Shown here: positions 53,045 through 62,907 of the stretch, piece after piece
Layout: every line of letters starts with the position of its first letter
Numbering within the stretch: position 1 is the first letter of the stretch
From: Phycisphaerales bacterium UBA2421
GTDB lineage: Bacteria > Planctomycetota > Phycisphaerae > Tepidisphaerales > Tepidisphaeraceae
Assembly: GCA_002343075.1 (NCBI GenBank)
Contig: DDRH01000006.1
Span: 103,807-167,806, forward strand
Direction of reading: 5' to 3'
DNA length: 64,000 nucleotides
Made by a program: the position numbers and the translations under genes
The notes under the pieces: model-generated
Databases searched by the model: none
Seen by the model: only the letters and a program-made list of their open reading frames with translations
What the model was told of the DNA's origin: nothing

Positions 53045-54085
53045 TCACGCCATCGCCATCCCCGCCGAGGAGCGGAGTTCCGTCGGCCGTCGCGACGCGC
53101 GCCACTCCAGAAATCGCCGCAAGATCGCCTCAAACTGCTCAGCGGTTTCGAACAGACGCATCTCGTCCTTGAGTTCGCTGCACGGGTGCATCGTCCTGGA
53201 ATACCAACTGATCCGCTTGCGCATTTCCAGCATGGCGCTGCGCGCCGAGCGATACTTCACCATGCCGTAGTAATGATCGCGAATGAGCTGCACTTTCTGC
53301 TCCAGCGTCGGCGGTGGCGGAACTTTGCCGGTTGTCAGGTAACTCCATGTGTCCCGGAAGATCCACGGCTGACTCAGCGCACCTCGGCCGATCATGACTC
53401 CGGCGCACTTTGTATACTGGAGCATTCTCAATGCATCTTCGGGGGCCTTTACGTCACCGTTTCCAATAACAGGAATTCCCTTCACCGCAGCCACCACCTC
53501 GGCGATGCCATCGAGCCGCGCCTGCCCACTGAAGCGCATCTCGGTCGTACGGCCATGAATGGTGACCAGCGACACACCCGCCTCTTCGAGCCTTCGGGCC
53601 AGGTAGGGCGCGACGATGCAAGTATCGTCCCAGCCGAGTCGCAGCTTGCATGTTAGCGGCGCGCGGCGCAGCGACGCCTTGATCCGCTCGACCATGCCAA
53701 GCGTCTTATCTGGATCGCAAAGCAGCTTTGACCCGCCGTCTTTCTTGGTCACCTTATCGACCGGGCAACCCATGTTGATGTCAACGACATCGGCACCATG
53801 ATCTTCCGCCCAGCGCGCAGCTTCGCACATGCGATCGGTCGCCGAACCATAGAGCTGCATGCACAACGGTGAGTCGCCCTCCGCGGTTTGCGCAAGGTTC
53901 ATACTGTGCGCGTTCTCGCGCAGGACCCCTTCGCTGCTGAGTAAATCGGTGCATGCCATTCCCACCCCGCCGCACGAGCGCGCGACGAGGCGAAACGCCA
54001 GGTCACAATACCCGGCAATGGGGGCCAGCAGCAGATTGGTCTGCAACTGGACAGGGCCGATTTTTAACGGCGTCACAAAGTCCAC
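53045..54085 (-). CDS. dusB: tRNA-dihydrouridine synthase
   Basis: The protein has 346 residues from GTG. It reduces uridine to dihydrouridine in tRNA with FMN and NADPH. Motifs: LLLAPIAGYCDLAFR, QLYGS, DINMGCPVDKV, the catalytic Cys in this MGCP loop, LRLGWDD, VTIHGRT, VIGNGDV and MIGRGALSQPWIF. The fold and length fit DusB. TAGAAT ends 6 nt before the GTG, suggesting leaderless expression. A 170-bp inverted-repeat element lies immediately upstream. Confidence 0.93.
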   Translation of the reverse strand: MDFVTPLKIGPVQLQTNLLLAPIAGYCDLAFRLVARSCGGVGMACTDLLSSEGVLRENAHSMNLAQTAEGDSPLCMQLYGSATDRMCEAARWAEDHGADVVDINMGCPVDKVTKKDGGSKLLCDPDKTLGMVERIKASLRRAPLTCKLRLGWDDTCIVAPYLARRLEEAGVSLVTIHGRTTEMRFSGQARLDGIAEVVAAVKGIPVIGNGDVKAPEDALRMLQYTKCAGVMIGRGALSQPWIFRDTWSYLTTGKVPPPPTLEQKVQLIRDHYYGMVKYRSARSAMLEMRKRISWYSRTMHPCSELKDEMRLFETAEQFEAILRRFLEWRASRRPTELRSSAGMAMA

Positions 54086-54091
54086 AATCTC

Positions 54092-54097
54092 ATTCTA
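54092..54097 (-). promoter_or_regulatory. Candidate -10, leaderless start of dusB
   Basis: On the minus strand TAGAAT ends 6 nt before the GTG start codon. A weak TTTCTG is found 17 bp upstream, inside the arm of the adjacent inverted repeat. Confidence 0.45.
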
Positions 54098-54101
54098 AGC
54101 C

Positions 54102-54264
54102 AGAATGACGAAACCAGAAATCCGAATCAACCACAAATGATGAAACTGGACTTCCGGGGTGTGGTAGACAGGAATATCCGCTCCACCGCAGACAAAATTG
54201 TCTGTCGCACGATCACAACTCAGATCACATTTTTCGAGTTTCGTGCTTCGGATTTCTGAATTCG

Positions 54265-54271
<7 letters not shown>
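54102..54271. repeat. 170-bp MITE-like element with imperfect terminal inverted repeats
   Basis: The 25-bp ends (54102-54126 and 54247-54271) are inverted copies matching at 22 positions, and each contains CAGAAATCCGAA. The purK stop codon lies inside the right arm. The internal part is unrelated noncoding sequence. No flanking gene resembles a transposase, and no target-site duplication is obvious. Confidence 0.75.
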
Positions 54272-55464
<1,193 letters not shown>

Positions 55465-55663
55465 GCAGTTAGCCGCAGAAGAACGCCGATGAACACAGAT
55501 GAATCAGCAGACATTTCATCCCGAGCGGTACTCCAAAGGGAACTATTCGGTGTGCTGCATTCGCTCGTCGCGCGTCGCCGCGAAATCGCGCAAAGAGACA
55601 CACCGATACGTTGCGGGCACGCTTTGGGATGACGACTCGAACCCAGTTCACTCTCATCTGTGA

Positions 55664-56146
55664 CTAAAGCTCCTGCTGAAGCACTGCTTGTGTCTGATTG
55701 GCCCGATACTGTTTCAACCGGGCGCGCAGCGAATCATCGCTGATTGAGAGAATCGCCGCCGCCAGCAGGGCGGCGTTCTTTGCACCGGCCTCGCCGATGG
55801 CCAGCGTGCCGACGGGGATTCCCGCGGGCATTTGGGCAATGGACAGCAGCGAATCGATGCCGTTGAGCATTTTCGATTGCACAGGCACGCCCAGCACCGG
55901 CAGGTGCGTCTTGGAGGCACACATCCCCGGCAGGTGTGCCGCCCCGCCTGCACCGGCGATGATCACCGCCAAACCGCGGTTTTCTGCGGTCGATGCGTAC
56001 TCAAAGAGCAGGTCGGGCGTGCGATGCGCAGAGACAATCTTTTTTTCGTATGCAATCCCAAGCTCATCGAGCATTTCCGCAGTGTGGCGCATGGTTTCCC
56101 AGTCGCTCTTGCTGCCCATGATGATGCCGACGCGCGGGGAGTTCAT
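55664..56146 (-). CDS. purE: N5-carboxyaminoimidazole ribonucleotide mutase
   Basis: The product has 160 residues from ATG 56146. It converts N5-CAIR to CAIR. Signature: [15 protein letters not shown] with the catalytic Ser/Asp loop, SAHRTPDLL with the catalytic His, and [12 protein letters not shown]. The in-frame ATG at 56218 would add 24 unlikely residues. purK follows 200 bp downstream; this spacer carries GAACACAGATGAA-like sequence near 55490 and TCATCTGTGA near 55654, which pair weakly. Confidence 0.95.
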   Translation of the reverse strand: MNSPRVGIIMGSKSDWETMRHTAEMLDELGIAYEKKIVSAHRTPDLLFEYASTAENRGLAVIIAGAGGAAHLPGMCASKTHLPVLGVPVQSKMLNGIDSLLSIAQMPAGIPVGTLAIGEAGAKNAALLAAAILSISDDSLRARLKQYRANQTQAVLQQEL

Positions 56147-56462
56147 CGGTGCATGTTCGCAAAATCGGCCCGCAAAACAATGCTGCGGAGTTTCTATGAC
56201 GGCGACTTTCCGTTGCAAATGCTCGGTCTGGTCTTCATGACCGATCCCGGGTTACAATATCGGAGTATTTCGTCAGAAAATCTGCCGCGTGCCGTGGCCG
56301 GCAAGTCATAGACTCGACTCCGCTCCTCAACCTTGACGCTCGGAAAAGCCCTGTCAGAAAGCTCAAGGAGGGCTCCGATCCGTCCCATTCAGACTCCGCC
56401 ACCCACACTTGAGTCGGCGGCGTATTGCCCTATTGTGAGGATGACGCACAAGGCAACGGTTT
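56147..56462. other. Intergenic region between purE and the Na+/H+ antiporter
   Basis: These 316 bp separate divergent genes. A plus-strand promoter-like pair, TTGAGT (56409-56414) and TATTGT (56431-56436) with 16-bp spacing, serves the antiporter. Nothing else was recognised. Confidence 0.45.
56409..56436 (+). promoter_or_regulatory. Candidate promoter of the antiporter gene
   Basis: TTGAGT, a 16-bp spacer and TATTGT, 26 bp before the ATG at 56463. Confidence 0.4.
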
Positions 56463-58151
56463 ATGAAGAGCTGTGATCATTCGGAGACGGCGGCGGGGGT
56501 GACGCGACGCGTGCATCGGCTGCTGTATATCGGCCACCCGGATAGCCATGTCCCCGGCTTTGAGGTGCCCGCGATCGTCGCTGCTGCGCCAACGCGCCGG
56601 GCACTGCTGGTAAGCCTGCTCGTCGCCGCCGGCGCGGCGATTGCAGGATTCGTCCTCGACCATGCCTCGCACGGCATACCGGATGCCGCCGTCGCACTGC
56701 CGTGGGTCGCACCTTTTGCAGCTTTGCTGGGGGCGATTGCAATCATGCCGTTCCTCGCCAAGGCATGGTGGGAACACAATTACGCGCGCGTTTCGCTGGC
56801 ACTGGGCGCGCTCGTTGCAGCATACTACCTGTTTTTCGTTCAGCATGGCCCCGGCAACGTCGCCCGTGCGGCGGCGGAGTATATCAGCTTCATCTTCCTG
56901 CTCGGCTCCCTCTTCATCGTTTCGGGGGGAATCCTCATCCGGGTGCGCGCGCGGGCCACACCTACCGCTAATGTCGCTATCCTGCTCGTCGGTGCGATCA
57001 TCGCCAATTTCTTCGGCACTACCGGTGCTTCCATGCTCCTCATTCGCCCGTTTCTACGGCTGAACAAGGGGCATCTGCGGGCATATCATGTGGTATTCTT
57101 CATTTTCATCGTCGCCAATGCTGGCGGATCACTCACACCCATCGGCGACCCGCCGTTGTTTCTCGGCTATCTCAAAGGCGTGCCCTTTTTCTGGGTTTTT
57201 GAGAACTGCTGGCCGATCTGGGCTGTTGCGATCGCCACACTGCTCGCGGTGTTTTTCGTCGTCGACACCCTTTCGGGCCGGCGAAAGGCAAAATCGGGCT
57301 ACGACGGCGACGACTTCGGACCAACCGTGAGCTTCTACGGCGGGGTCAATCTCATCTTCATCGTGATGATCCTTGCGGGAATTCTGCTGCACACCTCGAT
57401 TAACCACTACACGCTCGCGCTCTTCGGTTTCGAAGGCCCCTGGCGAGAACTCATCATGGCGACGGCGGCGGTCGCGTCGCTCGCCACTACCCCCCGGCGT
57501 GTGCACGCGGAGAATTTTTTCAACTACGCGCCGATCAAGGAAGTGGCGTTTATCTTCGTCGGCATTTTTATGACGATGATCCCTGCTCTGAACTACCTCT
57601 ACCATCGCGCCAACGCGGGCGGCACGTTTCTCCATTCTCCCGGACAGTACTTTTTTGCTTGTGGCGGGCTTTCCAGCGTGCTGGACAACGCGCCGACCTA
57701 TCTCACCTTTCTCAAGAGCCAAATGGGCTCGCTCGACACCGAACTGGTCAACCGCGCGACCGCAGCGGTGAAGCGTGCCGACGCGACGCTGACCGCCGAC
57801 GACACACGCGGGCTCACCGAGCAAGATGCCGCGAAACTCCGGGGCGCGGTCGACACGCTTAAGCGTTACCACGGCGATCGCTTATCCGTCGCGGCGCCCA
57901 CCGATGATGAAGTCCGCCTCAGTTTCCTGATCGGCAATGACACGCTCAGTCGATATCTCATCGCCATCTCGATGGGCGCGGTGCTGTTCGGGGCATGCAC
58001 CTACATCGGAAACGGCCCCAATTTCATGGTAAAGAGCATCGCCGAGCACGCTGGTGCTGAGGTGCCGACTTTTTTTGGATACATCGGCAAGTTTACGGTG
58101 CCAGTATTGCTGCCGATCCTTGTGGTGATTTGGCTTGTTTTCATAAACTGA
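56463..58151 (+). CDS. Sodium:proton antiporter-like (citrate transporter/NhaD superfamily)
   Basis: The protein has 562 residues with about 11-12 membrane helices. Family marks are VGAIIANFFGTTGASMLLIRPFLRLN and FIVANAGGSLTPIGDPPLFLGYL, the hairpin signature of the ion-transporter superfamily that includes ArsB and NhaD, and FACGGLSSVLDNAPTYLTF near the C-terminal half. A hydrophilic segment of about 65 residues between the last helices (LVNRATAAVKRADATL) is extra. It probably exchanges Na+ for H+. It stands next to a Ca2+/Na+ antiporter gene and a TerC gene. Confidence 0.85.
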   Translation: MKSCDHSETAAGVTRRVHRLLYIGHPDSHVPGFEVPAIVAAAPTRRALLVSLLVAAGAAIAGFVLDHASHGIPDAAVALPWVAPFAALLGAIAIMPFLAKAWWEHNYARVSLALGALVAAYYLFFVQHGPGNVARAAAEYISFIFLLGSLFIVSGGILIRVRARATPTANVAILLVGAIIANFFGTTGASMLLIRPFLRLNKGHLRAYHVVFFIFIVANAGGSLTPIGDPPLFLGYLKGVPFFWVFENCWPIWAVAIATLLAVFFVVDTLSGRRKAKSGYDGDDFGPTVSFYGGVNLIFIVMILAGILLHTSINHYTLALFGFEGPWRELIMATAAVASLATTPRRVHAENFFNYAPIKEVAFIFVGIFMTMIPALNYLYHRANAGGTFLHSPGQYFFACGGLSSVLDNAPTYLTFLKSQMGSLDTELVNRATAAVKRADATLTADDTRGLTEQDAAKLRGAVDTLKRYHGDRLSVAAPTDDEVRLSFLIGNDTLSRYLIAISMGAVLFGACTYIGNGPNFMVKSIAEHAGAEVPTFFGYIGKFTVPVLLPILVVIWLVFIN

Positions 58152-58282
58152 CTTGCTGAGCAGGTCAGCACGATTGTCTGGCTAAATGGTCGAGCGTCTG
58201 CCGACGAGAGTCACGCCGGTTGCATTGGAAACGGCGGCTGTACGGGGAGTCAGTCATCGCGATCTCGTTTCTTGGGAAGGTT

Positions 58283-59266
58283 ATGATTTCTCTCGGACTT
58301 CTCAGCATAGGATTGTTGCTTCTCCTCGGCGGTGCTCGATTTCTGGTCAGCGGGGTCTCAGCGCTGGCCCGGGCCGCGGGGGTACCGCCGTTGATTGTGG
58401 GATTGACCGTTGTCGCATTCGGCACCAGTACGCCGGAAGTGGTGATCAACGGCATCAGTGCCTACCGCGGGGAGACGGAACTTGCCTTTGGGAACATCGT
58501 GGGTTCGTGCGCCATTAACGTCGGCTTCGTGCTCGCTTTGACGGCGATGCTGCGACCGCTCGCAGTGCAGCCGTCGATCATCACCCGGGAGATCCCGCTG
58601 CTGCTGTTGACCGTCGCTGCGGTGGTTGTGATGAGCGAAGACATTCGGCTGACCGGCGCAGCCAACGACAGCCTGTCGCGCGCCGACGGGCTGATTCTGC
58701 TGTTGATTTTTGCGGTGTTCGTCTATTCGATCGTTACGCAGGCGCTGGACAAACGCGCCGCCGATGCGTTTGTGGCCGATGTGGTTGAGCTTGAGGCCAA
58801 CGTGAAAGACCGCAGAACCTGGGTGGATATCGCGTGGACCGTCGGCGGACTGGCTGGCGTGGCTGGCGGAGGGCGACTTGCCGTGCTTGGCGCCACGGGC
58901 ATCGCTGAGGCTGCAGGGATCCCGGATGTCGTTATTGGCCTCACAGTTGTATCTTTTGGCACCACCCTTCCAGAACTTGCCACCACCATCATCGCGGTCC
59001 GCCGGGGACAGACCGACCTTGCAATCGGGAACATCATCGGAAGCAACATCTACAACTTGCTGTTCATCGGCGGGCTGGTTTCAACTATTACGCCAATCCC
59101 AATTCCACCCGGGGGCGAAACCGACCTGCTTCTCATGGCCGGACTCAGCGCCGCCCTGCTGCCCATCGCGCTACGACAACGATGCGTCACCCGCGGGGAG
59201 GCGGCAGTGCTCGGTGTGGTCTATCTCGGCTATACAGTTTTCCGGCTTGCGCAAAGCCTGCGATGA
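58283..59266 (+). CDS. Calcium/sodium antiporter (CaCA family)
   Basis: The product has 327 residues with about ten helices. It has the two inverted alpha repeats of the CaCA family: GLTVVAFGTSTPEVVINGISAYRG and GLTVVSFGTTLPELATTIIAVRRG, each followed by a GNIxGS motif. The first of these, GNIVGSCAIN, has Cys where Asn is usual in GSN, whereas the second is a normal GNIIGSNIYN. The protein probably exports Ca2+ against Na+ or H+. The ATG at 58283 is chosen because residues upstream are not membrane-like. It follows the Na+/H+ antiporter after 131 bp. Confidence 0.9.
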   Translation: MISLGLLSIGLLLLLGGARFLVSGVSALARAAGVPPLIVGLTVVAFGTSTPEVVINGISAYRGETELAFGNIVGSCAINVGFVLALTAMLRPLAVQPSIITREIPLLLLTVAAVVVMSEDIRLTGAANDSLSRADGLILLLIFAVFVYSIVTQALDKRAADAFVADVVELEANVKDRRTWVDIAWTVGGLAGVAGGGRLAVLGATGIAEAAGIPDVVIGLTVVSFGTTLPELATTIIAVRRGQTDLAIGNIIGSNIYNLLFIGGLVSTITPIPIPPGGETDLLLMAGLSAALLPIALRQRCVTRGEAAVLGVVYLGYTVFRLAQSLR

Positions 59267-59278
59267 CCGGAGTGAAAA

Positions 59279-60499
59279 TCAAGCCGGTTTGACCGTCTGA
59301 TCGGCGACGATCAACTGACGCGTGGGCTTCACGGGAAACGCGATCGAAAGCCCCGTCGCCGCCGCGAGCATCCCTACGACCACACCGAGCGAAACAAGTG
59401 GGTCGACCTTTACCGATTTCCTTTCTGCCAGCCCAATCGCATCAAGGTACGGCGGCAATGCAAGCAACAGTAGCTTCACGCCGACGAATCCAAGAATCAG
59501 GATCAGCGCCGGCTTCAGAAACCGGAACTTTGTGATCAGCACCGCCAGACAGAAGTAGAGCGCCCGTAATCCGAGGATCGCGAAGATATTGCTCGTGAAG
59601 ACGATGAAAGGGTCGGGTGTAATCGCGAAGATCGCAGGAATCGAATCCACTGCAAACACCAGATCGGTGATCTCCACCATGATGAGGGCAAGGAACAGCG
59701 GCGTAATGAACCACTTCGCGGCCAGCGTGCCGGGTGGCGCGGGGTCTTGTACCAGCAGGCCGGAGGACGGGTCGGGGCTGTACGTCGGCTCCTGGGTGCG
59801 CCTGGTGAAGAATTTCTGCCCGTCAAAAAACGGCGCAACCGGATAGATCCGTTTTACCATTTTCACAACGATGTTGTGCGACGGGTCGGTCTCACTCTTG
59901 ATCAGCGCCATCTTCAGTGCGGTGATCAACAGAAACAATCCGAAGAAGATCAGAATCCACTGATACTTCATAATCAGCTCACCGCCGATGAAGATCATTG
60001 CACCACGCATGACCAGCGCGCCGATAATGCCCCAGAAAAGCACTCGATGCTGGTACTTATTCGGAATCGCAAAAAATCCGAAAACCATGGCAATGACAAA
60101 GATGTTGTCCATCGCCAGCGACTTTTCGACGACATAACCCGTGAGGTATTGCACCGCAGCGGTGGTGCCATCGACTTTGCCGTTGATGATGAGTGGCTGG
60201 CTGGCATCCTCTTCGGCCGCGGGGTTGTACATTCGGGTGTCGACGCCCAACCCCAGCCATTGATGCTCGTAAGAGAGATAGACCAGTCCCGAAAATGCCA
60301 GACCTGTTGCCACCCAGATGATGCTCCAGGTGACCGCCTCCTTCATCTTCACTTCGCGTGCGTCGCGATGAAACACCCCCAGATCAAGCGCAAGAAAGGC
60401 GACGACAATAGCGAGAAAAATGCCATACGCGACCAGCTTCAGGTCGCCCCCAGCGCCGGCCGCCGCTTCGCCCACGGCGAGATAGAACCCGTCCAACAT
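59279..60499 (-). CDS. TerC-family integral membrane protein
   Basis: The product has 406 residues from ATG 60499. It has about eight helices with the TerC signatures VVEKSLAMDNIFVIAMVF and MVEITDLVFAVDSIPAIFAIT, each with conserved acidic residues in the membrane. TerC proteins (for example Alx, MeeY) export Mn2+ or help metalate exported enzymes. The loop of about 75 residues between the two membrane domains is enlarged. GGGAGT upstream is a usable RBS. It converges on the CaCA gene with a 12-bp gap. Confidence 0.9.
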   Translation of the reverse strand: MLDGFYLAVGEAAAGAGGDLKLVAYGIFLAIVVAFLALDLGVFHRDAREVKMKEAVTWSIIWVATGLAFSGLVYLSYEHQWLGLGVDTRMYNPAAEEDASQPLIINGKVDGTTAAVQYLTGYVVEKSLAMDNIFVIAMVFGFFAIPNKYQHRVLFWGIIGALVMRGAMIFIGGELIMKYQWILIFFGLFLLITALKMALIKSETDPSHNIVVKMVKRIYPVAPFFDGQKFFTRRTQEPTYSPDPSSGLLVQDPAPPGTLAAKWFITPLFLALIMVEITDLVFAVDSIPAIFAITPDPFIVFTSNIFAILGLRALYFCLAVLITKFRFLKPALILILGFVGVKLLLLALPPYLDAIGLAERKSVKVDPLVSLGVVVGMLAAATGLSIAFPVKPTRQLIVADQTVKPA

Positions 60500-60799
60500 T
60501 GATCTTCGACTCCCGCTGGCCGACTTCCGTCGCCCTGAACTCCCCAACAAGCAACACGCCCGGCTTCAAGCAAAGCGGGTGTCGCAGAAGTATCACGCAC
60601 GGGCGAACGGTAGGCGCGAGGCGATGAGAAAAGCCAACGGGTTACAAAAAAGCCGCCGACGTGTAGCCGGGGTTACAAGGTGGGTGAATAACGAATGCGA
60701 TACGGCCACTTCGCCGGTCGAATCGAAGATCGACCGTATGCTATGACGATCCGATTGCTGTTCCGACGAAGGCTCGCAGACGCGAACATCGCCAGACAC
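60500..60799. other. Intergenic region between the HMA gene and terC-like gene
   Basis: These 300 bp have no convincing gene or riboswitch. On the minus strand GTAACCC occurs twice near 60640-60675, one copy next to a T-run (GGCGGCTTTTTTG) that might terminate the HMA gene transcript, although the preceding stem is only a few base pairs. Confidence 0.4.
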
Positions 60800-61063
60800 T
60801 CAGGCGGCGAACAAACCACTCTCGCGCTGGGCGATATTGGTAGGTCGGTAGCCTGCTTCGCTAACGGAAGTCACAAGCTGGGAAATATTGACGTGATCGC
60901 CGTCGAACAGAATTGAACACTGCCCAGACAGGAAATCCACTTCAACTTCATGGACACCCTGATTTCGGACGAGGGCCCTGCGGAGAGCGCCCTCACACTT
61001 GTGGCAATGCATTCCTTCGATGGAGATCAGCGCCAGCCGATCGCGGCTCACATCTGCCGCCAT
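60800..61063 (-). CDS. Heavy-metal-associated (HMA) domain protein
   Basis: The product has 87 residues from ATG 61063, which has a strong GGAGG. It is a single ferredoxin-like beta-alpha-beta domain with ALISIEGMHCHKCEGAL, the CxxC soft-metal motif with HxxC extra, and SEAGYRP at the end. It probably chaperones Cu+ or a similar ion. An in-frame ATG at 61114 lies in the -10 region of the TTTACA/TATTCT promoter at 61106-61134 and cannot be used from that promoter. No P-type ATPase is adjacent. Confidence 0.88.
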   Translation of the reverse strand: MAADVSRDRLALISIEGMHCHKCEGALRRALVRNQGVHEVEVDFLSGQCSILFDGDHVNISQLVTSVSEAGYRPTNIAQRESGLFAA

Positions 61064-61105
61064 TAAGGCCTCCAACGGTGCTAGTTCACAGGTGCAGCGA
61101 TAGCT

Positions 61106-61134
61106 AGAATACATCAGGATTTCGACTCTGTAAA
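61106..61134 (-). promoter_or_regulatory. Sigma-70-type promoter of the HMA gene
   Basis: TTTACA (61129-61134), a 17-bp spacer and TATTCT (61106-61111) on the minus strand. Transcription would start near 61099 and give a leader of about 36 nt with GGAGG. Confidence 0.65.
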
Positions 61135-61530
61135 GGAAAACATTCCGAACCTTTCCGGTTTGCCCCGACTCGACTGGCCAGTGCGTTCCGGCGAATCTCC
61201 ATCGGTTTTATACGATCTGGAATCCACTCATGTTCTGTTATGATGCCGTAACGGATCCGCCGAAGATACAAACCGCACACACGGCATAACTACCGGCAGT
61301 ATTGTCGGACTCTCGTGCTGATTCATCGGTTTTCTGTTGACGCCAGATCGACTGCGGCCCCATTTTGATGACTCAAAATCGCCAGTCCCGGCCCTTGGTT
61401 GCGATCGAGGCGCGGAAGATACGCCAAAATCACCCCTCAACCCGACCACCCGACCTGCCGCCCCGACCTGCCGTTGAGCCTGAGGAGGATCGAAATTTGT
61501 CCCTGAGACGCGTATGCTCGATCTAACATA
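61135..61530. other. Intergenic region upstream of pabA/trpG
   Basis: About 400 bp with no credible gene. TATGCT at 61513-61518 and TAACAT at 61524-61529 are AT-rich hexamers close to the downstream ATG at 61531. Nothing else was recognised. Confidence 0.4.
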
Positions 61531-62100
61531 ATGCTTGTCCTTATCGATAACTACGACAGCTTCACCTACAACCTCGTGCAGCTCATTGGGCAGGTGGCAC
61601 CGACCCTGGCGGTGAAGGTGTTTCGCAATGACAAGGTGACCGTTGACGAAGTGCAATCACTGCGGCCGACGCATCTTGTGATCTCCCCCGGCCCGTGCAC
61701 CCCCCGCGAAGGCGGGGTAAGCAACGATCTCATCAAGCATTTCGGTCCGAAACTGCCCACGCTGGGCGTTTGTCTCGGACACCAGTGCATCGGCTTCGTC
61801 AACGGCGCAATCGTCGAGCGCGCCGCCAAACTCATGCACGGCAAAACCGATCAGATCCTCCATGACGGCAAGGCACTTTACGCCGGCGTGCCAAATCCGT
61901 TTACGGCAACACGCTATCACAGCCTGATCATCCGCAATGGTACGCTTCCCCCAGAGTTTGAAGTCAGCGCCTGGACCGCTGCCGATGAAATCATGGGTGT
62001 GCGCCACAAGACATGGCCTCTTGAAGGTGTGCAATACCACCCGGAGAGCTTCCTGACCGAGCACGGAGAAGCGCTGATAGGGAACTTCTTGCGAAAGTGA
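61531..62100 (+). CDS. Anthranilate/aminodeoxychorismate synthase glutamine amidotransferase
   Basis: The protein has 189 residues, a class-I glutamine amidotransferase. It supplies ammonia from glutamine to TrpE or PabB for tryptophan or folate synthesis; many bacteria use one protein for both (TrpG/PabA). Motifs: LVLIDNYDSFTYNLVQ at the N-terminus, VISPGPCTP oxyanion segment, nucleophile LGVCLGHQ (C81), and H170/E172 in VQYHPESFLTEHG. No trpE or pabB is adjacent. The translation start has no Shine-Dalgarno. Confidence 0.95.
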   Translation: MLVLIDNYDSFTYNLVQLIGQVAPTLAVKVFRNDKVTVDEVQSLRPTHLVISPGPCTPREGGVSNDLIKHFGPKLPTLGVCLGHQCIGFVNGAIVERAAKLMHGKTDQILHDGKALYAGVPNPFTATRYHSLIIRNGTLPPEFEVSAWTAADEIMGVRHKTWPLEGVQYHPESFLTEHGEALIGNFLRK

Positions 62101-62176
62101 CCTTTTGCGATCCAATCGATGATCGCAGAGGCGCATCGGCTGCGCGAGATCTTCGTGGCTTGTATCTCAAATGATT

Positions 62177-62185
62177 TGTTACAAT
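62177..62185 (+). promoter_or_regulatory. Extended -10 of the two-component operon
   Basis: TGTTACAAT (TGn plus TACAAT) lies 45 nt before the response regulator ATG. No good -35 is seen, as is normal for extended -10 promoters. Confidence 0.4.
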
Positions 62186-62229
62186 TGAACTGGCCGCTTC
62201 GCCCCGCGGGAAGGCGCGAAAGTGAACGC

Positions 62230-62907
62230 ATGAGAATTCTAGTTGTGGAAGATTCCGAACCGCTTTCGCATGCGATCCTGAAAGGACTGCGCAGCGCAGG
62301 GCATGCGGTCGACACAACCGTCGATGGGGGCGAGGCTGTTTTTCTGGCGTCATCCAATCCTTACGACGTCATCGTGCTCGACCTGATGCTTCCGACACTC
62401 GACGGGCTTTCCGTGCTTCGCAAGCTGCGAGTTGATGGCAACAACGCGCATGTGCTGTTGCTCACGGCAAAAGACTCACTCGACGACCGAATCACGGGAT
62501 TACGTGCGGGTGCCGACGATTACCTCATCAAACCTTTCGCTTTCGACGAATTGCTTGCGCGGGTTGAAGCACTCGGCCGTCGGAGTTCGGGCAGTAAAAA
62601 TCCTCACATTCGGGTAGGCAGGGTGGAGATTGACACGGTTGCCCGGCTCGCAATGAAAGGCGGTGCGCCGGTCATGCTCACGCCGCGCGAATACGCAGTG
62701 CTGCATTTTCTTGCAACCCAGCGGGGGAAAGTCATGTCGCGATCAGACATCGAAGCTCACACCTATGACGGCAGTGCTGAGCCGATGAGCAATGTGATTG
62801 ATGCCGTCATCTGCTCAATTCGCCGGAAACTTGACGATGCGGGCGAGGAATCGATCATTCGCACGCGCCGGGGGATGGGTTACTTTGTGGCTGAAGAAGT
62901 TCAATGA
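62230..62907 (+). CDS. OmpR-family response regulator
   Basis: The product has 225 residues from ATG 62230, with GGAAGG upstream. The receiver domain has MRILVVEDSEP, phospho-acceptor D51 (VIVLDLMLP), LLLTAKD and K101 in LIKPF. The C-terminal winged-helix effector (VMLTPREYAVLHFLATQRGKVMSRSDIEAHTY and IRTRRGMGYFV) binds DNA. It partners with the histidine kinase whose ATG overlaps its stop codon (ATGA). The signal and regulon are unknown. Confidence 0.95.
   Translation: MRILVVEDSEPLSHAILKGLRSAGHAVDTTVDGGEAVFLASSNPYDVIVLDLMLPTLDGLSVLRKLRVDGNNAHVLLLTAKDSLDDRITGLRAGADDYLIKPFAFDELLARVEALGRRSSGSKNPHIRVGRVEIDTVARLAMKGGAPVMLTPREYAVLHFLATQRGKVMSRSDIEAHTYDGSAEPMSNVIDAVICSIRRKLDDAGEESIIRTRRGMGYFVAEEVQ

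Noticed and set aside
60500..60700. Possible Mn2+ (yybP-ykoY) riboswitch ahead of the TerC gene
   Set aside because: A GGGGAGT was seen, but the remaining conserved bases and the terminator switch of that class were not found.
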